Below, piece by piece: positions 1 through 11,649 of a stretch of DNA of 64,000 nucleotides. The position numbers and the translations under genes are program-made. The DNA comes from Siphonodentalium dalli (taxonomy: Eukaryota > Mollusca > Scaphopoda > Gadilida > Siphonodentaliidae). The DNA is taken from contig CP136069.1 of the NCBI GenBank assembly GCA_032622095.1, positions 123,556,126 through 123,620,125 on the forward strand, read 5' to 3'. The notes under the pieces are model-generated. The model saw nothing but the letters and a program-made list of their open reading frames with translations, had not been told where the DNA came from and searched no databases. Every line of letters begins with the position of its first letter. Position 1 is the first letter of the stretch.

Positions 1-1840
1 AACTTTTTTTATCAATACGAGTGGTTGAAGAACCCTGGTTTATCAAAATCAAGTGATGCTAAAGAATGCGAAAAAGCTGATACTTTAAAATTTTTAGCCC
101 AACTTTACAAAGAAAAGTTTGAGCTATTGCCATGGGTTGGTGTCCATTGTCCATGCGTGTGTCAGTGTGGACATCCGTGCATCAACAATTTGCTTCGGCA
201 CGCCATACAGGCCTTATCCATCATCTGATCTTCACCAAACTTCATATGTAGCTTCAGGGTGACCTATAGATAGGAGCTATTGAATTTTTCAATGAAATAC
301 ATGGCTGCCAGCAGCCAACTTGGATTTATAATTTGAATCCATTGACACACCCTACAGCCTGTATTTATGGCTGGATCATTTTAAAATATTGCACATATGA
401 TTTTGATCACCTGTAAATGGAAGCTATCAAATTTGAACGATTTACGATGAAAAACGTGGCTGCCGGCAGCCATCATGGATTTTACTCTTTGCATGACTAA
501 ATCCTTTGGCACACCCTACAGACCACATCCCTCATCCGATCATCACCAAACCTCATGTGGATCTTCAGGGTGACCTCTAGATGTGAGCCTCCTATTTTGT
601 CTGAAATTTTAAATTTTGAAATTTGAAAAACATGGCCATGTTAAAAATGCAATGTAGTCAGTACAGTGTATGTTCAAAATGTAGCAGATAAGTCATGCAC
701 CAATCATGAGATAACTGGGTGTTTCCAAGTTCCATGATGTTCAAATTGACATTCGGGACTCGCAGTTTCAGCAGAACTTTTTTATCAATACGAGCGGTTG
801 AAGAACCCTTGTTTATCAAAATCACATGATTTTAGATAGTAGAATGCGAAAAAGCTGATACTTTAGAATTTTTAGCTCAACTTTACAAAGTAAAATTTGA
901 ACTAATGCCATGGGTTGCTGACCATCGTCCGTGCTTGCATCGTTGTGGACATCTGTGCATCAACAATTTCCTTTGACACGCCCCACAGGCCGCATCCCTC
1001 ATCCGATCTTCACCAAACTTAATATGTAGCTTCAGGGTGCCCTGCGGATAGCAGTTATTGAATTTTTCCATATTTCGATGCAGCCATCTTGGATTTCAAA
1101 TTTGAATGCATCGGCATACCCAAGAGCCCGTATTTATGGCCAGATCATTTCAATATTTTGCAGGCATGATTGTGATCACCTGTAGATGGAAGCTATTTAA
1201 TTTGAACGATTTACGATGAAAAACCATGGCTGCCGGCAGCCATCATGGAATTTACTCTTTGCATCACTAAATCATTTGGCACACCCTACAGACCACATCC
1301 CTCATCCGATCATCCACCAAACTTCATATGGATCTTCGGGGTGACCTCTAGATGGGAGCCTCCTATTTTGACTGAAATTTTTTGAAAAACATGGCCACCA
1401 GCCGCCATCTTGGAATTTACTTTTTGTATGACTAATTCCTTCGGCACACCCTACAGGCCACATCTCTAAACCAATCGCCACCAAACTTCATATGGATCTT
1501 CGGGGTGACCTTTAGATGGGAGCCTCCTATTTTTACCGAAATGTTAAAAAAATGTTAAAAAACTTGGCTGCCAGCAGCCATCTTGGATTTCAAATTTTAA
1601 TCCATCAGCACACCCCGCAGCATGCATTTATTGGAGAATTTATTTGAGAACTTACAGGCATGTTTAGAATCACATTTAGATGGGAGCTATCAAATTTTAA
1701 CAATATTCGATCAAAAACATGGCCACCGGCAGCCATCTTGGATTTTACTCTTTGCATTACTAAATCCTTTGGCACACCCTACAGACCACATCCCTAATCT
1801 GATGATCACCAAACTCCACATGGATCTTCGGGGTGACCTC
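1..1840 (+). repeat. Higher-order tandem repeat, 'catcttggatt' family
   Basis: Units of roughly 150 bases follow one another. Each carries a 'ggctgccagcagcc' segment, then 'atcttggatt', 'ggcacaccctacag', 'ccgatcatcaccaaacttc' and 'ggtgacctctagatgggag'. A larger period is also visible: bases 1-250 recur at about 774-1025 (start 'aactttttt.atcaatacga'), so units are grouped into blocks of about 773 bases. The window edge cuts the array. The same family appears at 3032-3255 (after an insertion), inverted at 25560-26400 and about 32190-32310, and at 58940-59600. No coding frame is conserved between units; the short ORFs here are chance. Confidence 0.8.
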
Positions 1841-3031
1841 CAGTGTTCGCGCTGTCGGTAGCCAAATTAGCCAATGGCTAATATTTTTCGAATTTGGCTA
1901 ATAAAAATTTCATTTGGCTAAACTTTTGGCTAAACTTTTTTTGAACCCAAATGGAGACTGATAGCATGGAGCCAGAAAGCTAATTAATAAAAGCGCTCAA
2001 TAGATCGACATTCAAGACGAAGTTAGGTGACGATCGAAAGTATTTCATTATTGTCGTACTTATGAAATATCGTACAAAGGGAAACCCGATCGACAACTAT
2101 CAACCAAGCGATCATAAAGTGATATGCAATCATCTTTAGTTTTCACAAGACGGACAAACAAAGACGCATGGACATTAAACCGACCGTGGTTGAATTATGA
2201 CAATGTGAAGAAAGCAATGTTTTGTAAAGTGCATTGACGCCGGTATATAAGCAATTTGTTCGTAACATGTGCAGGCTGTTTTAATCTGGAGAAAGATTAC
2301 GTCACTCTGCACGAAGCAGCAAAAGGTCATTATTAATTTTTACATTTAATCCCCTAATCCCCCAGTCAGCCCATTGTCTGTCTGGTCACTCACGGCGCGC
2401 CTGCACAATGCATGTTTATGATGACATTGTATTTATGACGGTCGAGGTTTATGAGCACCAAGTGTAAGACAATAGCTTAATCAGCCAAATGTGAATCACG
2501 ACAGATATTTTGTGGCTATTTGTCGTCAATACCGATACAGTCAAAATAATATGCATGCTTTTATGACATATTGTAATTTGATAATGGCGTAACAATATTA
2601 AGTTATTAGTTTCCAGATGTCACTTAGATATTTTCGCAAGGATAACTATTTAATGATTTAAAAATAGATATTGATATAAAACAAAAAAATAATCACATTA
2701 AGAAGGACAATACCGGGTCACCCCCCCCCCCCCCCCCCCCCCAAATCACTCTTTCACATAAAGATTAATAAATTTTTAATAAATGATATATATAAAAATA
2801 CTTGTAGTTCATCAAAATTATTTAAACTATTGTGTATTTTACCTTTGTCTGTTAGATTTTACGTTTTAGTCATTAATTGTGAACCGACCAGAAAACGATG
2901 ATTTAATTTGGCCAAAGTTGTTTTTAATTTGGCCAAAAAACATTTGGCTAAAGTTTTTTTCATTTGGCTAATAAAATTTTCATTTGGCTAAACTTTTGGC
3001 TAAACTTTTTTTCGGTCCAGCGCGAACACTG
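1841..3031. mobile_element. Non-autonomous hAT-like DNA transposon, 1191 bp
   Basis: The element interrupts the flanking tandem repeat. Its ends are 14-bp inverted repeats CAGTGTTCGCGCTG / CAGCGCGAACACTG, bordered by an exact 8-bp target duplication GTGACCTC (1833-1840 and 3032-3039). Joining the flanks restores the normal repeat unit. An 8-bp duplication and CAGTG termini are typical of hAT elements. Inside both ends are direct subterminal repeats of 'catttggctaa' and 'aacttttggctaa'. There is a poly-C run at about 2719-2742. No transposase frame is visible. Confidence 0.85.
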
Positions 3032-3255
3032 GTGACCTCCAGATGTGAGCCTCCTATTTTGACCGAAATTCGTTGAAAAAACATGCCTGCCAGTGGCCAT
3101 CTTAGGAGTTACTCTTTGTATGACTAAATCCTTTGGCACACCCTACAGACCATATCCCTCATCTGATCATCACCAATCTTCATATGGATCTTCGGGGTGA
3201 CATCTAGGTGGGAGCCTCCAATTTTGAAGGTAATTAGTCGAAAAACATGGCTGAC
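3032..3255 (+). repeat. Continuation of 'catcttggatt' tandem repeat
   Basis: This is the second half of the unit split by the hAT-like insertion, plus one further unit with 'ggcacaccctacagacc' and 'cttcggggtgaca'. It fades out near 3255 at 'catggctgaccctcc'. From 3255 to 3713 there is unique AT-rich DNA, presumably an intron of the gene whose exons begin at 3714. Confidence 0.75.
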
Positions 3256-3713
3256 CCTCCTTATAATGAAATGCGCTGATTGTCCATTTTAGGGTCCCTT
3301 CACTGCTACTCAGAATATTTCCCCTGACCAGATGGTTCAATGAAAAGTTGGAAAACTGGACAGATGGAATTCCAATTTCAGAGTTGCTGCTGTTGTGAAA
3401 ATATCATTTCATTTATTGCATGTGTTGCATTTTATTTCATGTTTTAATTAATGCCCTTTGTAGGCAGTAATATAATATTGTGTGTGATCTGAAAATTAAT
3501 TTGATCTTGGTACATCTACCAATATCAACTGTAGCAATACAATTTTCTGAAAACTGAGTTCCGGAAAACTGGGTTGATCCCCAGGGAGTTCTGGATGCTC
3601 TGATTAAGTATTATTGTAGTAGCCGATTTATTTATGTTAAATTGTTTTGTTTTACTGCCATTTAACCCTTTGTAAATTGAAAGAATGTCATATAATTATC
3701 TTTTATATTGCAG

Positions 3714-6700
3714 TATATGTTCTACAGAATTCCACGGAGTAGGGAAGTGAAGCAACCATGGCATAGTTCTGTTATCTCCACCATTTACTCGGTCATCTAC
3801 TCTGTGCCTTTAGTGTTCAAAATGAAACCAGATGTGGTAAGTTGCTTTAGGTGTATATATACAGGGCCAGGAGCATACGTCATATTTTTCTCAAAATGGC
3901 AGCAAGATATCATGCCTGGAAATTACAAGAATCGTTTTTATTTGTATGTATGGATGGCACACATAATGCTGACATCTGGATCAGCCATCCATCTTCTGTC
4001 TGTCTGTAAACACATGCTATATCAGATGTGACAACTCAAGTATTTTTTATCAGATCCTGTTCATATTGTATGTGCAGGTTTATGATGACACACCCTTCAC
4101 TTGTTTTTGATCGGTTCTGAAAGTACCACTTCTCCATCCTTCCCATGGACATTTGCTATCCGATGCGATAACTCAAACAGATCTTGTTTAAATTTCATTA
4201 CAAATCCACAGTATATAAACATTTTCACATCTACTTTAGTCTATGAAATACCAATAATTTAGGTATATATTATTACAGAAATCATGACAGAGCTATGTAC
4301 GACCATAGTATAATCTTTGTAGCCACATTTTGAAGAAGTCTCTAAGAGTTCAGTAACTTTAACAGGTAACATCATTTTAGCTCCAGTATTATGAATATAG
4401 CCATAACTATGCGTTGTTGATATTTTGTAAAATTACATTAATCTCATATTTTCCAGATTCTGTGCAATGGTCCGGGTACATGTGTTCCTATAGCTATCTC
4501 TGGAGTGTTACTGAAGGTATGTGACAACAATATTGGGATCTATTTTTGTTCTGACTTGATAAAGACCATTTACTTTATAATATTTTCTCTGTGGATGAAA
4601 AAAGTAATTATTTGTATGTGCACTGTATTTCGAGGCAGAGTGTTATAATGTTAGTACAGTGACAAACCATGTCACCATAAAACAATTTCATGTTGTTATA
4701 ACAACAACCCCAATAGGCCATGCATCTATGGATCACCGGTGATAACTGAAGGCTGTTTGAAAACAAATCTTGTACAAAATTTGGATGTTCTACTTTAGAT
4801 TGTTCAAAGTACGTACCCGTTTTGGGACAAATTTGGCATATAAATACAGCTTATCATACCACCAATACAAGTAAAGCAACTTTTGGCGGTTATTTTCGGG
4901 TGTTTGTAAGAAGATAACACAATTCTACTCACCATTTCGAATTATTTTTTCTCTTTCTCTGCCTCGAATAATAAGGACTACAATAACACGCCCCCGATCC
5001 CCCATTGATATTATCAAGGATATCTTCAGATGTGGCAATCATAATGCTATGAAACATTGGGAAGATAATCTTTTAAATATGACCAACATAATCTTATAAC
5101 TAATGATATATTTATCGGCTACATGCTTGAGTGAACACTATTCGAATTGGAAAAGTCAACTTTGTAATTTTCAAATGTCAGAATTCTTGGTTAACGATAG
5201 GTGGACTTCTCCATGCTGATTTGCACCTGTGGCACAAATGGGAGCGAACAGTCTATAAAAAGAGTGGTTAATGACACTAATTTAAATTAACCCTTTCATG
5301 GTGGGAGCTATGCTGGCGCAGCATTATATATCCTGTGCCAGAGTGCATTCTCTTATATATGGGAGTCTCCCATAGGGAGCCTTGCATTTATAAGAGAATG
5401 CACTGGCTTACAAGGTCATGGTAAATATTGTTAGGCCAATAATGGTTGTAATTTAATCCAGTGCCTACCTATTGACAATGAGGGCACTTGCTATTTTACG
5501 AATATTTATTTCTGTTAGCACAATAACTTGAACAAACGTCAACCAATTTCATTCATATTTGGTATATGGATCTTTCACAATAATGTCGCAAACGAGTTCG
5601 AAAACTAGGTTTGTCCGAATTTGTTTACCTGAGTTACGGCCCTTAGTTTGTCTATTTTTATATATTTTATGACGATTAGCACGATAACTTGAACTAACTT
5701 CAACTGATGCCATTCATATTGGGTATACAGATCTTTCACAACAATATCTCGATCGAGTTCGAATACAAGGTTTGTCCAATTCTTTTTACCTGAGTTACGG
5801 CCCTTAGTTTGTCTATTTTTAGCAATTTTATGACCGTTTATAGCATGATAACTTGAACAAACGTCTGCCGATTCCATTCATATTGGGTATATGGATCTTT
5901 CACAACTATATCTTGATTGAGGTCAAATATCAGGTCTGTCCAATTTATTTCTACCTGAGTTATGGCCCTTAGTTCTGAGTTATGGTTTCTTAATGCGTCC
6001 ATTTTTAGTGATTCTGGGGTTGGACAGATTCACTCTTATGGGCAAAACAACTCGACGAGAGCCATCTTTGATGCGCAACCCTTGTTTGAGTTTTGACTTG
6101 AGCACTACCTCCACACAATAAACAGTGCTCACTCAAGCATGTAAGCACTCAGTGGGTCAAATTATCTCTCTTCATCAAGCCTAATATACTAAATATACAT
6201 GTAATTCCCTAAGTAATCGACTCCTTTAACCACAGCAGAATTATGGGTAACTTTTCAGGATTTAGTCGGAAATATGGCTTGTTGCCATTCATCGGAAAGC
6301 TCTCGGGGAGAGTTTTCCGATGAATGGCAACAAGCCTATTTCTGACTAAATCCTGAAAAGTTACCCATAATTCTGCTGTGGTTAAAGGAGTCGATTACTT
6401 AGGGCATTACTGTACATGTAAATGTTCCCGACATTCGGCCTCAGGATTCTTGAGATACAGTGCAATATGTCACAGGAACCTACTTATTTTTGAGGTGTTT
6501 AGAACATAAAAAGAGTCTGTACCCCTGAATATATCTTTAAAACCTCAACAGTAGATTTATCTTAATTGCTAAAAACAATATTAACTTTTCTATCACGCTC
6601 AGTCGGAATAGCCTAAATTACAACTGTACTGCTGCATATTATAATTATATTCTTATCAAAGTCAAAATTTTGCAAACAAATATTCAATGGCGCTTAATTC

Positions 6701-6984
6701 TGTTACTGAGTATTATAGGCTATGCAGACCAGAAATTAATGATTCAAAGATCTTTGAATATACTCTGTATTTTAATTTCCCTTTGATGTTTCATATTTTT
6801 GTACATATTTCAGTGGTTGCAGATGCACCCTGTGAAGATTGTCTATGTGGAAAGCATTTGTCGAGTGGAAACACTATCACTGTCAGGAAAACTGCTGTAC
6901 CACTTTATAGATGACCTTCTCGTGCAATGGCCACAGCTGCAAAAAGTGTATCCAAAAGCAAAGTTCATCGGCAGACTTGTATGA
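3714..6984 (+). CDS. ALG14: ALG14, UDP-GlcNAc transferase subunit (3' part)
   Basis: Three exons are visible: 3714-3836, 4457-4516 and 6814-6984 (TGA at 6982-6984), each with AG acceptors and GT donors (gtaagt, gtatgt) and all in phase 0. They encode 117 residues (41, 20 and 56). Recognisable blocks are IPRSREV, LCNGPGTCVPI and VYVESICRVETLSLSGKLL, followed by VQWPQL and a terminal IGRLV; this order and these motifs are those of the ALG14 C-terminal half. In the known complex, ALG14 is the ER-membrane anchor that recruits catalytic ALG13 to add the second GlcNAc to dolichol-PP-GlcNAc. The N-terminal exons (membrane anchor and first glycine-rich loop) were not found in 1-3713, which is mostly repeat, so they probably lie before the window. 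No AATAAA was seen just after the stop; a hairpin transposon starts about 85 bases downstream. Confidence 0.93.
5285..5455. mobile_element. TTAA-type hairpin element fragment (type II)
   Basis: It begins TTAACCCTTTCATGGTGGGA and continues into a hairpin whose arms read 'gcattctcttatatatg' and 'ataagagaatgcactgg' (5347-5405). The right terminus is missing. It lies in the last ALG14 intron. The same family recurs at 19690, 30270, 39140, 42380 and 45440. Confidence 0.6.
5510..5990 (+). repeat. Three-copy tandem repeat, unit about 160 bp
   Basis: Three units each run from 'gcacgataacttgaac' through 'ttcattcatattgggtata', 'gatctttcacaa', 'gagttcgaa' and 'cctgagttacggcccttag' to 'tttgtctattttta'. 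The 90-codon minus-strand frame across it is a by-product of the repeat. It lies in the last ALG14 intron. A more diverged relative lies at 9230-9650. Confidence 0.75.
6197..6415. mobile_element. Hairpin MITE, pogo/mariner-like (copy A)
   Basis: This is a nearly perfect palindrome of about 215 bp. The left arm reads 'taatcgactcctttaacc', 'cagcagaattatgggtaac', 'ttttcaggatttagtcgg' and 'ttgttgccattcatcgg'; the right arm is its complement and ends GGGCATTACTG TA. In other copies the ends are CAGTAATGCCCTAA flanked by TA, which fits Tc1/mariner (pogo-like) target choice. It sits in the ALG14 intron, 400 bases before the last exon. Confidence 0.75.
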
Positions 6985-7067
6985 CAGGGATTTGTCGGGA
7001 AATCAGAAAGCAAAATTTATCGACAGCCTTCAATAACAGAGGTTTGTCTGAAAATATGGAAGAAAAG

Positions 7068-7288
7068 ACTACATTAATGCTCTAATTAATCGACTCCTTA
7101 ACCACAGCAGAATTATGGGTAACTTTTCAGGATTTAGTCGGAAATATGGCTTGTTGCCATTCTTCGGAAAGCTCTCGACGAGAGCTTTCCGATGAATGAC
7201 AACAAGATATATTTCCGACTAAATCCTGAAAAGTTACCCATAATAATGCTGAGGTTAAGGAGTCGATTAATTAGAGCATTACTGTATT
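7068..7288. mobile_element. Hairpin MITE, pogo/mariner-like (copy B)
   Basis: Same palindrome as at 6197, with terminus 'taatgctctaattaatcg' and its complement near 7285. It starts about 85 bases after the ALG14 stop codon, so it may lie in the 3' untranslated region. The central dyad is at about 7180 ('agctctcgacgagagct'). Confidence 0.75.
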
Positions 7289-7615
7289 GTAAGAGATGTC
7301 TGTCTGGATATCCGGGAGGAAAGTTCATCAGCAGACTAGTATAACAAAGATCTGTCTACATATTCTTACAATTCTATCCATGTATCATGCCTCATTAGTG
7401 TTGTGAATTACTGCGTTATCAACTAGTCAAGTCATTGTACAGCTTCAAGGTGATCCATTACTTTAATTTATGTACTCTTCACAAAGACTGCTTACATGTA
7501 CTTACAAATTTTTTATGTTTTATTATATGGTATCTCTGAATCATGGTGAGGACAAGAAAAAGGCCATGTTAATTTGTGTGTCTGTTAAAATACCATGGAT
7601 AAAAGTATATGATGG

Positions 7616-8075
7616 AAAGCAAGCCTGAGTTTAGTGTGTATGTCATTTGCAGAACGAGGTCCCCAGAGGGTGAATTTAGTGACGCTATCCCGCATAGTGG
7701 GCTAGCATCACTAAATTCACCCACTGGGGACCTCATTCTGTTTTGGCCTCATCTTCTCTGGAATGTTTCTTTATTATAAAATTTTTTAGAAACTTCTTCA
7801 CATAGATTCTATTTCTTTTTTAGTTTAGTTTCTCTATATCCCCATTGGCAGATGACACATTGCATAATCGAGGTTCCCAATGGGTGTACAACACAATATT
7901 CACCATTTGGGAACTAAAATATGAGTTTATGTCTCCCATAGCAGATAAGGCCATGCAGAATGAGGTCCCCAGAGGGTGAATTTGGTTATGCTACCCCGCT
8001 GTGTGAGATAGTCACTAAATTCACCCTCTGGGGACCTCATTCTTCAAATGACAGACGCGCTATAATCAGGCTTGC
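7616..8075. mobile_element. Composite double-hairpin MITE (copy 1)
   Basis: Each end is a hairpin of about 90 bp built from 'gaatgaggtccccagaggg' and 'tgaatttagtgacgct' with its complement (7652-7742 and 7954-8045). About 210 bp of non-palindromic DNA lies between. Outside the hairpins are further inverted ends: 'gcaagcctgagtttagtg' on the left and its diverged complement ending 'tcaggcttgc' on the right. No transposase is present. Confidence 0.75.
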
Positions 8076-8369
8076 ATGGAAAGATCAACATTCATTTCTG
8101 GGGATATTCAGATCAGAAGGTAGATAGAGAAGCCCTGGAATTGGATTCATTTTCAAGGATTTTCAGCTAAAAAAGGTGGGTTTTTTTTAGAAGTGAACAA
8201 TTAAATTATGGCAACAATAATTTTATGAAACTTTGCTTCCAAACTAGCTATATATGTTGTTAACACATAATCAGTAAATTCAAAGTCTATGAAATTCTGT
8301 CAAATAGTATTCAAGTTATCGTCCGGACAACAAAATAATCCGCAAATTTGAAGTTGAAAAGTGTGTATA

Positions 8370-9060
8370 ACTCCCATCAGAATTGGTCAGACCCCACGTC
8401 CCCCGAAACAAGGTGGCTTTTTGGGACATTGGATTTTTTTAAGAACAAAGAAGTCAAATTCTGGCAAATTTTTTACTCCAACTTGAACAAGCCTTGAAAT
8501 AGTGCATCTGTCATTTGCAGAATGAGGTCCCCAGAGGGTGAATTTAGTGATGCTACCCCACATAGCGGGTTAGCATCACCAAATTCACCCTCTGGGGACC
8601 TCATTCTGCTTAGAACTCAGCAGAATGAGGTTCCCAGAGGGTGAATTTAGTGATGCTAACCCGCTATGCGGGGTAGCATCACTAAATTCTCCCTCTGGGG
8701 ACCTCATTCTGCAAATGACAGGCACACTATTTCAAGGCATGTTCTGAAAGGTGAACCACACACCAAATATCAAGAGATACCTTTGAAAGTTTCTCAAGTT
8801 ATCATATAGACAATATAAATATGATTTCTAAGTCAAAAAAGGGCCATAACTCTTGTCAAAAATCATGGAACCATGACCAAAATTGAATTTGGCCTGCTTC
8901 TTCTTAATTGTGAACCACTTACCAAATATTAAGAATTTCTGTTGAATATTGCTCAAGTTGTCATCCGGATGGACAGACAGGAGCACGCCCCCAGAGGGAT
9001 TGACAGACATGCTGATCATAATAGCCCTAAAAAAATAATTCAGGGCACAAATAGTGCATA
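8370..9060 (-). repeat. Pearl-like core repeat remnants
   Basis: Fragments such as 'gtgtataactcccatcag', 'caagttatcatatagac', 'gggccataactcttgtca' and 'caagttgtcatccggatgg' match the core of the tandem elements at 20773 and 26409. The repeat is interrupted by the double-hairpin element at 8505-8725. Strand is assigned only by similarity to the minus-strand ORFs that this repeat produces. Confidence 0.55.
8505..8725. mobile_element. Double-hairpin MITE lacking its internal segment
   Basis: Two of the 'gaatgaggtccccagaggg' hairpins lie back to back (8517-8610 and 8622-8715) around a short 'cttagaactcag' spacer. The outer ends 'ccttgaaatagtgcatctg' and 'cactatttcaagg' are also complementary. 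The whole 215-bp element is therefore a palindrome made of two palindromes. Confidence 0.75.
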
Positions 9061-9224
9061 ACTCCAAATTTAAACTTGATCAGGACTTTCTCTTACAAAA
9101 ACCATTGTATTCTGTTCTGTCAAATAATATTCAACTTATCATCTGGAGAACAAACATTTCAGACGGATGGACACCGCTCTTTTCTATAGTCCACCAGATT
9201 GTTTTTCAGGGAACAATAAGTTCA

Positions 9225-9660
9225 ACGAACAGCCTTTCTTATTAGCTGAACATGTGATAACTTTAACAAACATTCAGATTTTTACCAACATTGAATCATG
9301 TCTTCCACTCAGGAATCTCTTGGATGAGTTGACTGAGTTCGAAAACCAATCCTGCCCAAATCCTGCCTCCTGGATTGAACCAGATGTCTATTTTGTGATT
9401 GTAAGTGCGATAACTGTAACAAATGTAATAAGATTTTGAATAAATTAGAATCATGCCTTCTACTCCTGAATGTCTTGGATTATTTCTAAAACCAGTCCTG
9501 CCCTTTTTTTTCCACTACTAATGAACCTCTTGGACGAGTTCGAAAACTATTCCTGCCCAATTTATTGTTCAGGGGTTATTCTGACTCCTGGATTGTATAC
9601 CAAGTGTCTTATTTTGCTACTTAGCGTGATAACTGTAATTTTGACCAAAACAATTTTGTG
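9225..9660 (+). repeat. Diverged tandem repeat related to 5510-5990
   Basis: Repeated elements include 'gtgataactttaacaaac', 'gataactgtaac', 'tcttggatgagtt', 'gacgagttcgaaaac' and 'cctgcccaa', at irregular 120-150 base spacing. Three short plus-strand ORFs here follow the repeat and are not regarded as genes. Confidence 0.5.
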
Positions 9661-9675
9661 GGTTCTATGTTCACA

Positions 9676-9930
9676 TTGACGCGGTGGTCCAATCAATGAT
9701 TAGCATGCTGACTCGTAACTTCATGATTTGACGACGTCATGTAGTCGATTCCCATTTGCTGCCATTTGGAGTCACACAGTGTTAGTCGGTTTCGGCAAGC
9801 GGCTTAGTAATGCAATTGTCACAGGGGACCGAGTACCTCGCTTGGAGACGAAATGCTCAATCGGAAATTTTGCTCATGCTGGCAGAATGTCGGTTCCAGG
9901 GTAATTATTGCCCCACTCATTAAAACTAAC
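9676..9930 (+). mobile_element. Possible tRNA-derived SINE
   Basis: The segment 'gcggtggtccaatcaatga' resembles a tRNA 5' half with an A box, and 'tagtcgattccc' about 65 bases later resembles a B box. The anticodon-arm region 'ttagcatgctgactcgtaac' lies between. A body of about 170 bases follows. The acceptor stem does not pair, so it is not a functional tRNA. A truncated relative ('gccgcggtggttcaatcag') lies at 52504-52545. Confidence 0.45.
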
Positions 9931-10299
9931 TGCTCTATAATATAATAAATGGATCAATTATTGATTTTTTTATTAACATAACATTTCTTGGCAGTTTATA
10001 TAATAAATCCAAACAAATTTTCATTTTTTTATAACTTTTTCTGGATTTTAGGATATTGAAATGGATTTTGCTGTGCTGAATTCAGAATTGAATAACATTT
10101 CCAATGGTATAAAAAATGAACATAACCAACACCATGCACCTAAACACTGTCTACAATTAAGTCAAAGTACCACTGGGTGCCCAGGGTCAGGGTGTCGATC
10201 GTTGTGAGGAGCCAGGGTTCAAAGGTTAATACCCAAGCACAGGTTTCTTAATCCATAACTCGACCACAGCAAATATGATGTGTATGTCATGTTTTTCTT

Positions 10300-10425
10300 A
10301 CCCCCCCCCCCCCACTACGTATACCATAGCTCAGTCAGTAAAGTTCATAAAGCACCAAGCTATCATAAATTGTTCAGCTCTGGTGATGCTGATTTGATTT
10401 GTATTGGGGGGGGGGGGGGGGCTCA
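10300..10425. repeat. Poly-C and poly-G runs flanking a short segment
   Basis: A run of about 14 C at 10301-10314 and a run of about 15 G at 10407-10421 bracket 90 bases that include a second A-box-like 'catagctcagtcag'. The runs are complementary and may be SINE-associated tails. Homopolymer lengths may be assembly-sensitive. Confidence 0.6.
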
Positions 10426-10727
10426 GTAGCTCAATTGGTTATGGGTACAACTCTAAGGTTTTGACCTCCAGTGCTGGTGATGAGGGTTCAAATCCACATG
10501 TTTCCATCGTGGACTTTGTAATTGGAAATCGTTATCTGGTGGAGTTGCCAGTTACTCACCGATGATCAGTCAGTTGTTTGCCACACTTGGTCAACGAGTT
10601 TATCAGCCATTGACATCACTGTTAGATTAGCCATAAGTGTGCGGATTTCCTCCACCACTAAAACTGGCAATGTCATGATATGGCCTTAGTTGCTAAAAGC
10701 AACATTAAACCCCAATCAATCAATCGA
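10418..10727 (+). mobile_element. tRNA-derived SINE
   Basis: The head reads 'gctcagtagctcaattgg' (A box) and 'gggttcaaatccaca' (B box at about 10487), spaced as in an RNA polymerase III promoter. A body of about 200 bases contains 'tccaccactaaaactggc'. The tail 'gcaacattaaaccccaatc' ends in an (AATC)n repeat, a common SINE/LINE 3' end in molluscs. No matching acceptor stem is present, so it is a retroposon and not a tRNA gene. Confidence 0.7.
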
Positions 10728-10754
10728 CCAATTTATTTGCATTGAGCATGGTTT

Positions 10755-11160
10755 GAAGCCTGGAAAAAGTGTTTCTGACATTTGCAGAATAAGGTCCCAG
10801 AGGATGAATTTAGTGACACAAATTCACCCTCTGGGAATGTCATTCTGGTTAGGCCTCAACTGCAATGGGAGCCCTAGTATAAGATTAAAGTTCCCCAGTT
10901 GAAGTCCGTGATGTGTTAGTCATCTCGAGGTGATGTTAACCCATTAGTCACCTCGATTATAAATTTTATCCTCAAATTAGGGGATAAAGAAACTGAATAA
11001 CTAAAAACATTGTTATAAATTTGAGATACTTTCCAGAAGATGAGGCCTAAGCAGAATGGGGGTCCACAGAGGGTGAATTTGGTGATAGCCAGCTGTGCAG
11101 GGTAGCATCACTAAATTCACCCTCTGTGGACCTCATTCTGCAAATGTCAGACAGTCATGC
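10755..11160. mobile_element. Composite double-hairpin MITE (copy 2)
   Basis: Hairpin ends lie at about 10790-10858 (shortened, 'ggtcccagaggatgaattt') and 11046-11142 ('ggtccacagagggtgaattt'). The internal part contains 'gaagtccgtgatgtg' and 'gaggtgatgttaac'. Outer ends are 'tgaagcctggaaaaagtg' and 'tctgcaaatgtcagac'. Confidence 0.7.
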
Positions 11161-11249
11161 ATGGATTGTTCCATGGAATGAGGTATCCATATTGAAGATT
11201 CATACAGCAAGTTTGTCAACTCCAGGGGGTTGTGTGTAGTGGCATGAGA

Positions 11250-11649
11250 TTAACCCTTTACCCAACAAAACGGCCAAAACCGGCCAAATAAAGCTTCAAC
11301 AGCCTAAAATATATTCGGTCTGTCTCAATAGAACCATACAAATATGGATATCATTGGAACCGGCTCCTTGACCACATTGTGATAGTTACAGTTATGCCCT
11401 GTGCCAATGCAATCTCTTATATATGCGAGTCGACCATAGGTCGCCTCGCATATATAAGAGAATGCATTGGCCTAAAAAAAAAAAAAATTTAACACTTTTT
11501 ACCATTTTTTCTTACATTCTTTAACAATTTTATAATTTTTAAGGTGTTAAGCCAATGCATTCTCTTATATATGCGAGGCGACCTATGGTCGACTCGCATA
11601 TATAAGAGAATGCATTGGCACAGGGCCCTTCTGTTGGGTAAAGGGTTAA
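11250..11649. mobile_element. piggyBac-like MITE, TTAA target (copy 1)
   Basis: The element is 400 bp including a TTAA at each end. Terminal inverted repeats read TTAACCCTTTACCCAACA and its complement. Inside are two hairpins (about 11402-11472 and 11552-11622) with arms 'gcattctcttatatatgcga' and centre 'gtcgaccatagg', joined by an A/T-rich linker. TTAA duplication plus CCCTTT termini fits the piggyBac superfamily. Near-identical copies lie at 18941 and 44316. The 129-codon plus-strand ORF starting at 11544 is read from this element. Confidence 0.8.

Noticed and set aside
1..228. 67-codon ORF at the window start as an exon
   Set aside because: The same sequence recurs at about 774-1025 with frame-breaking changes, so it is part of the tandem repeat.
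10418..10500. tRNA gene
   Set aside because: A and B boxes are present, but the acceptor stem does not pair and a SINE body and (AATC)n tail follow.
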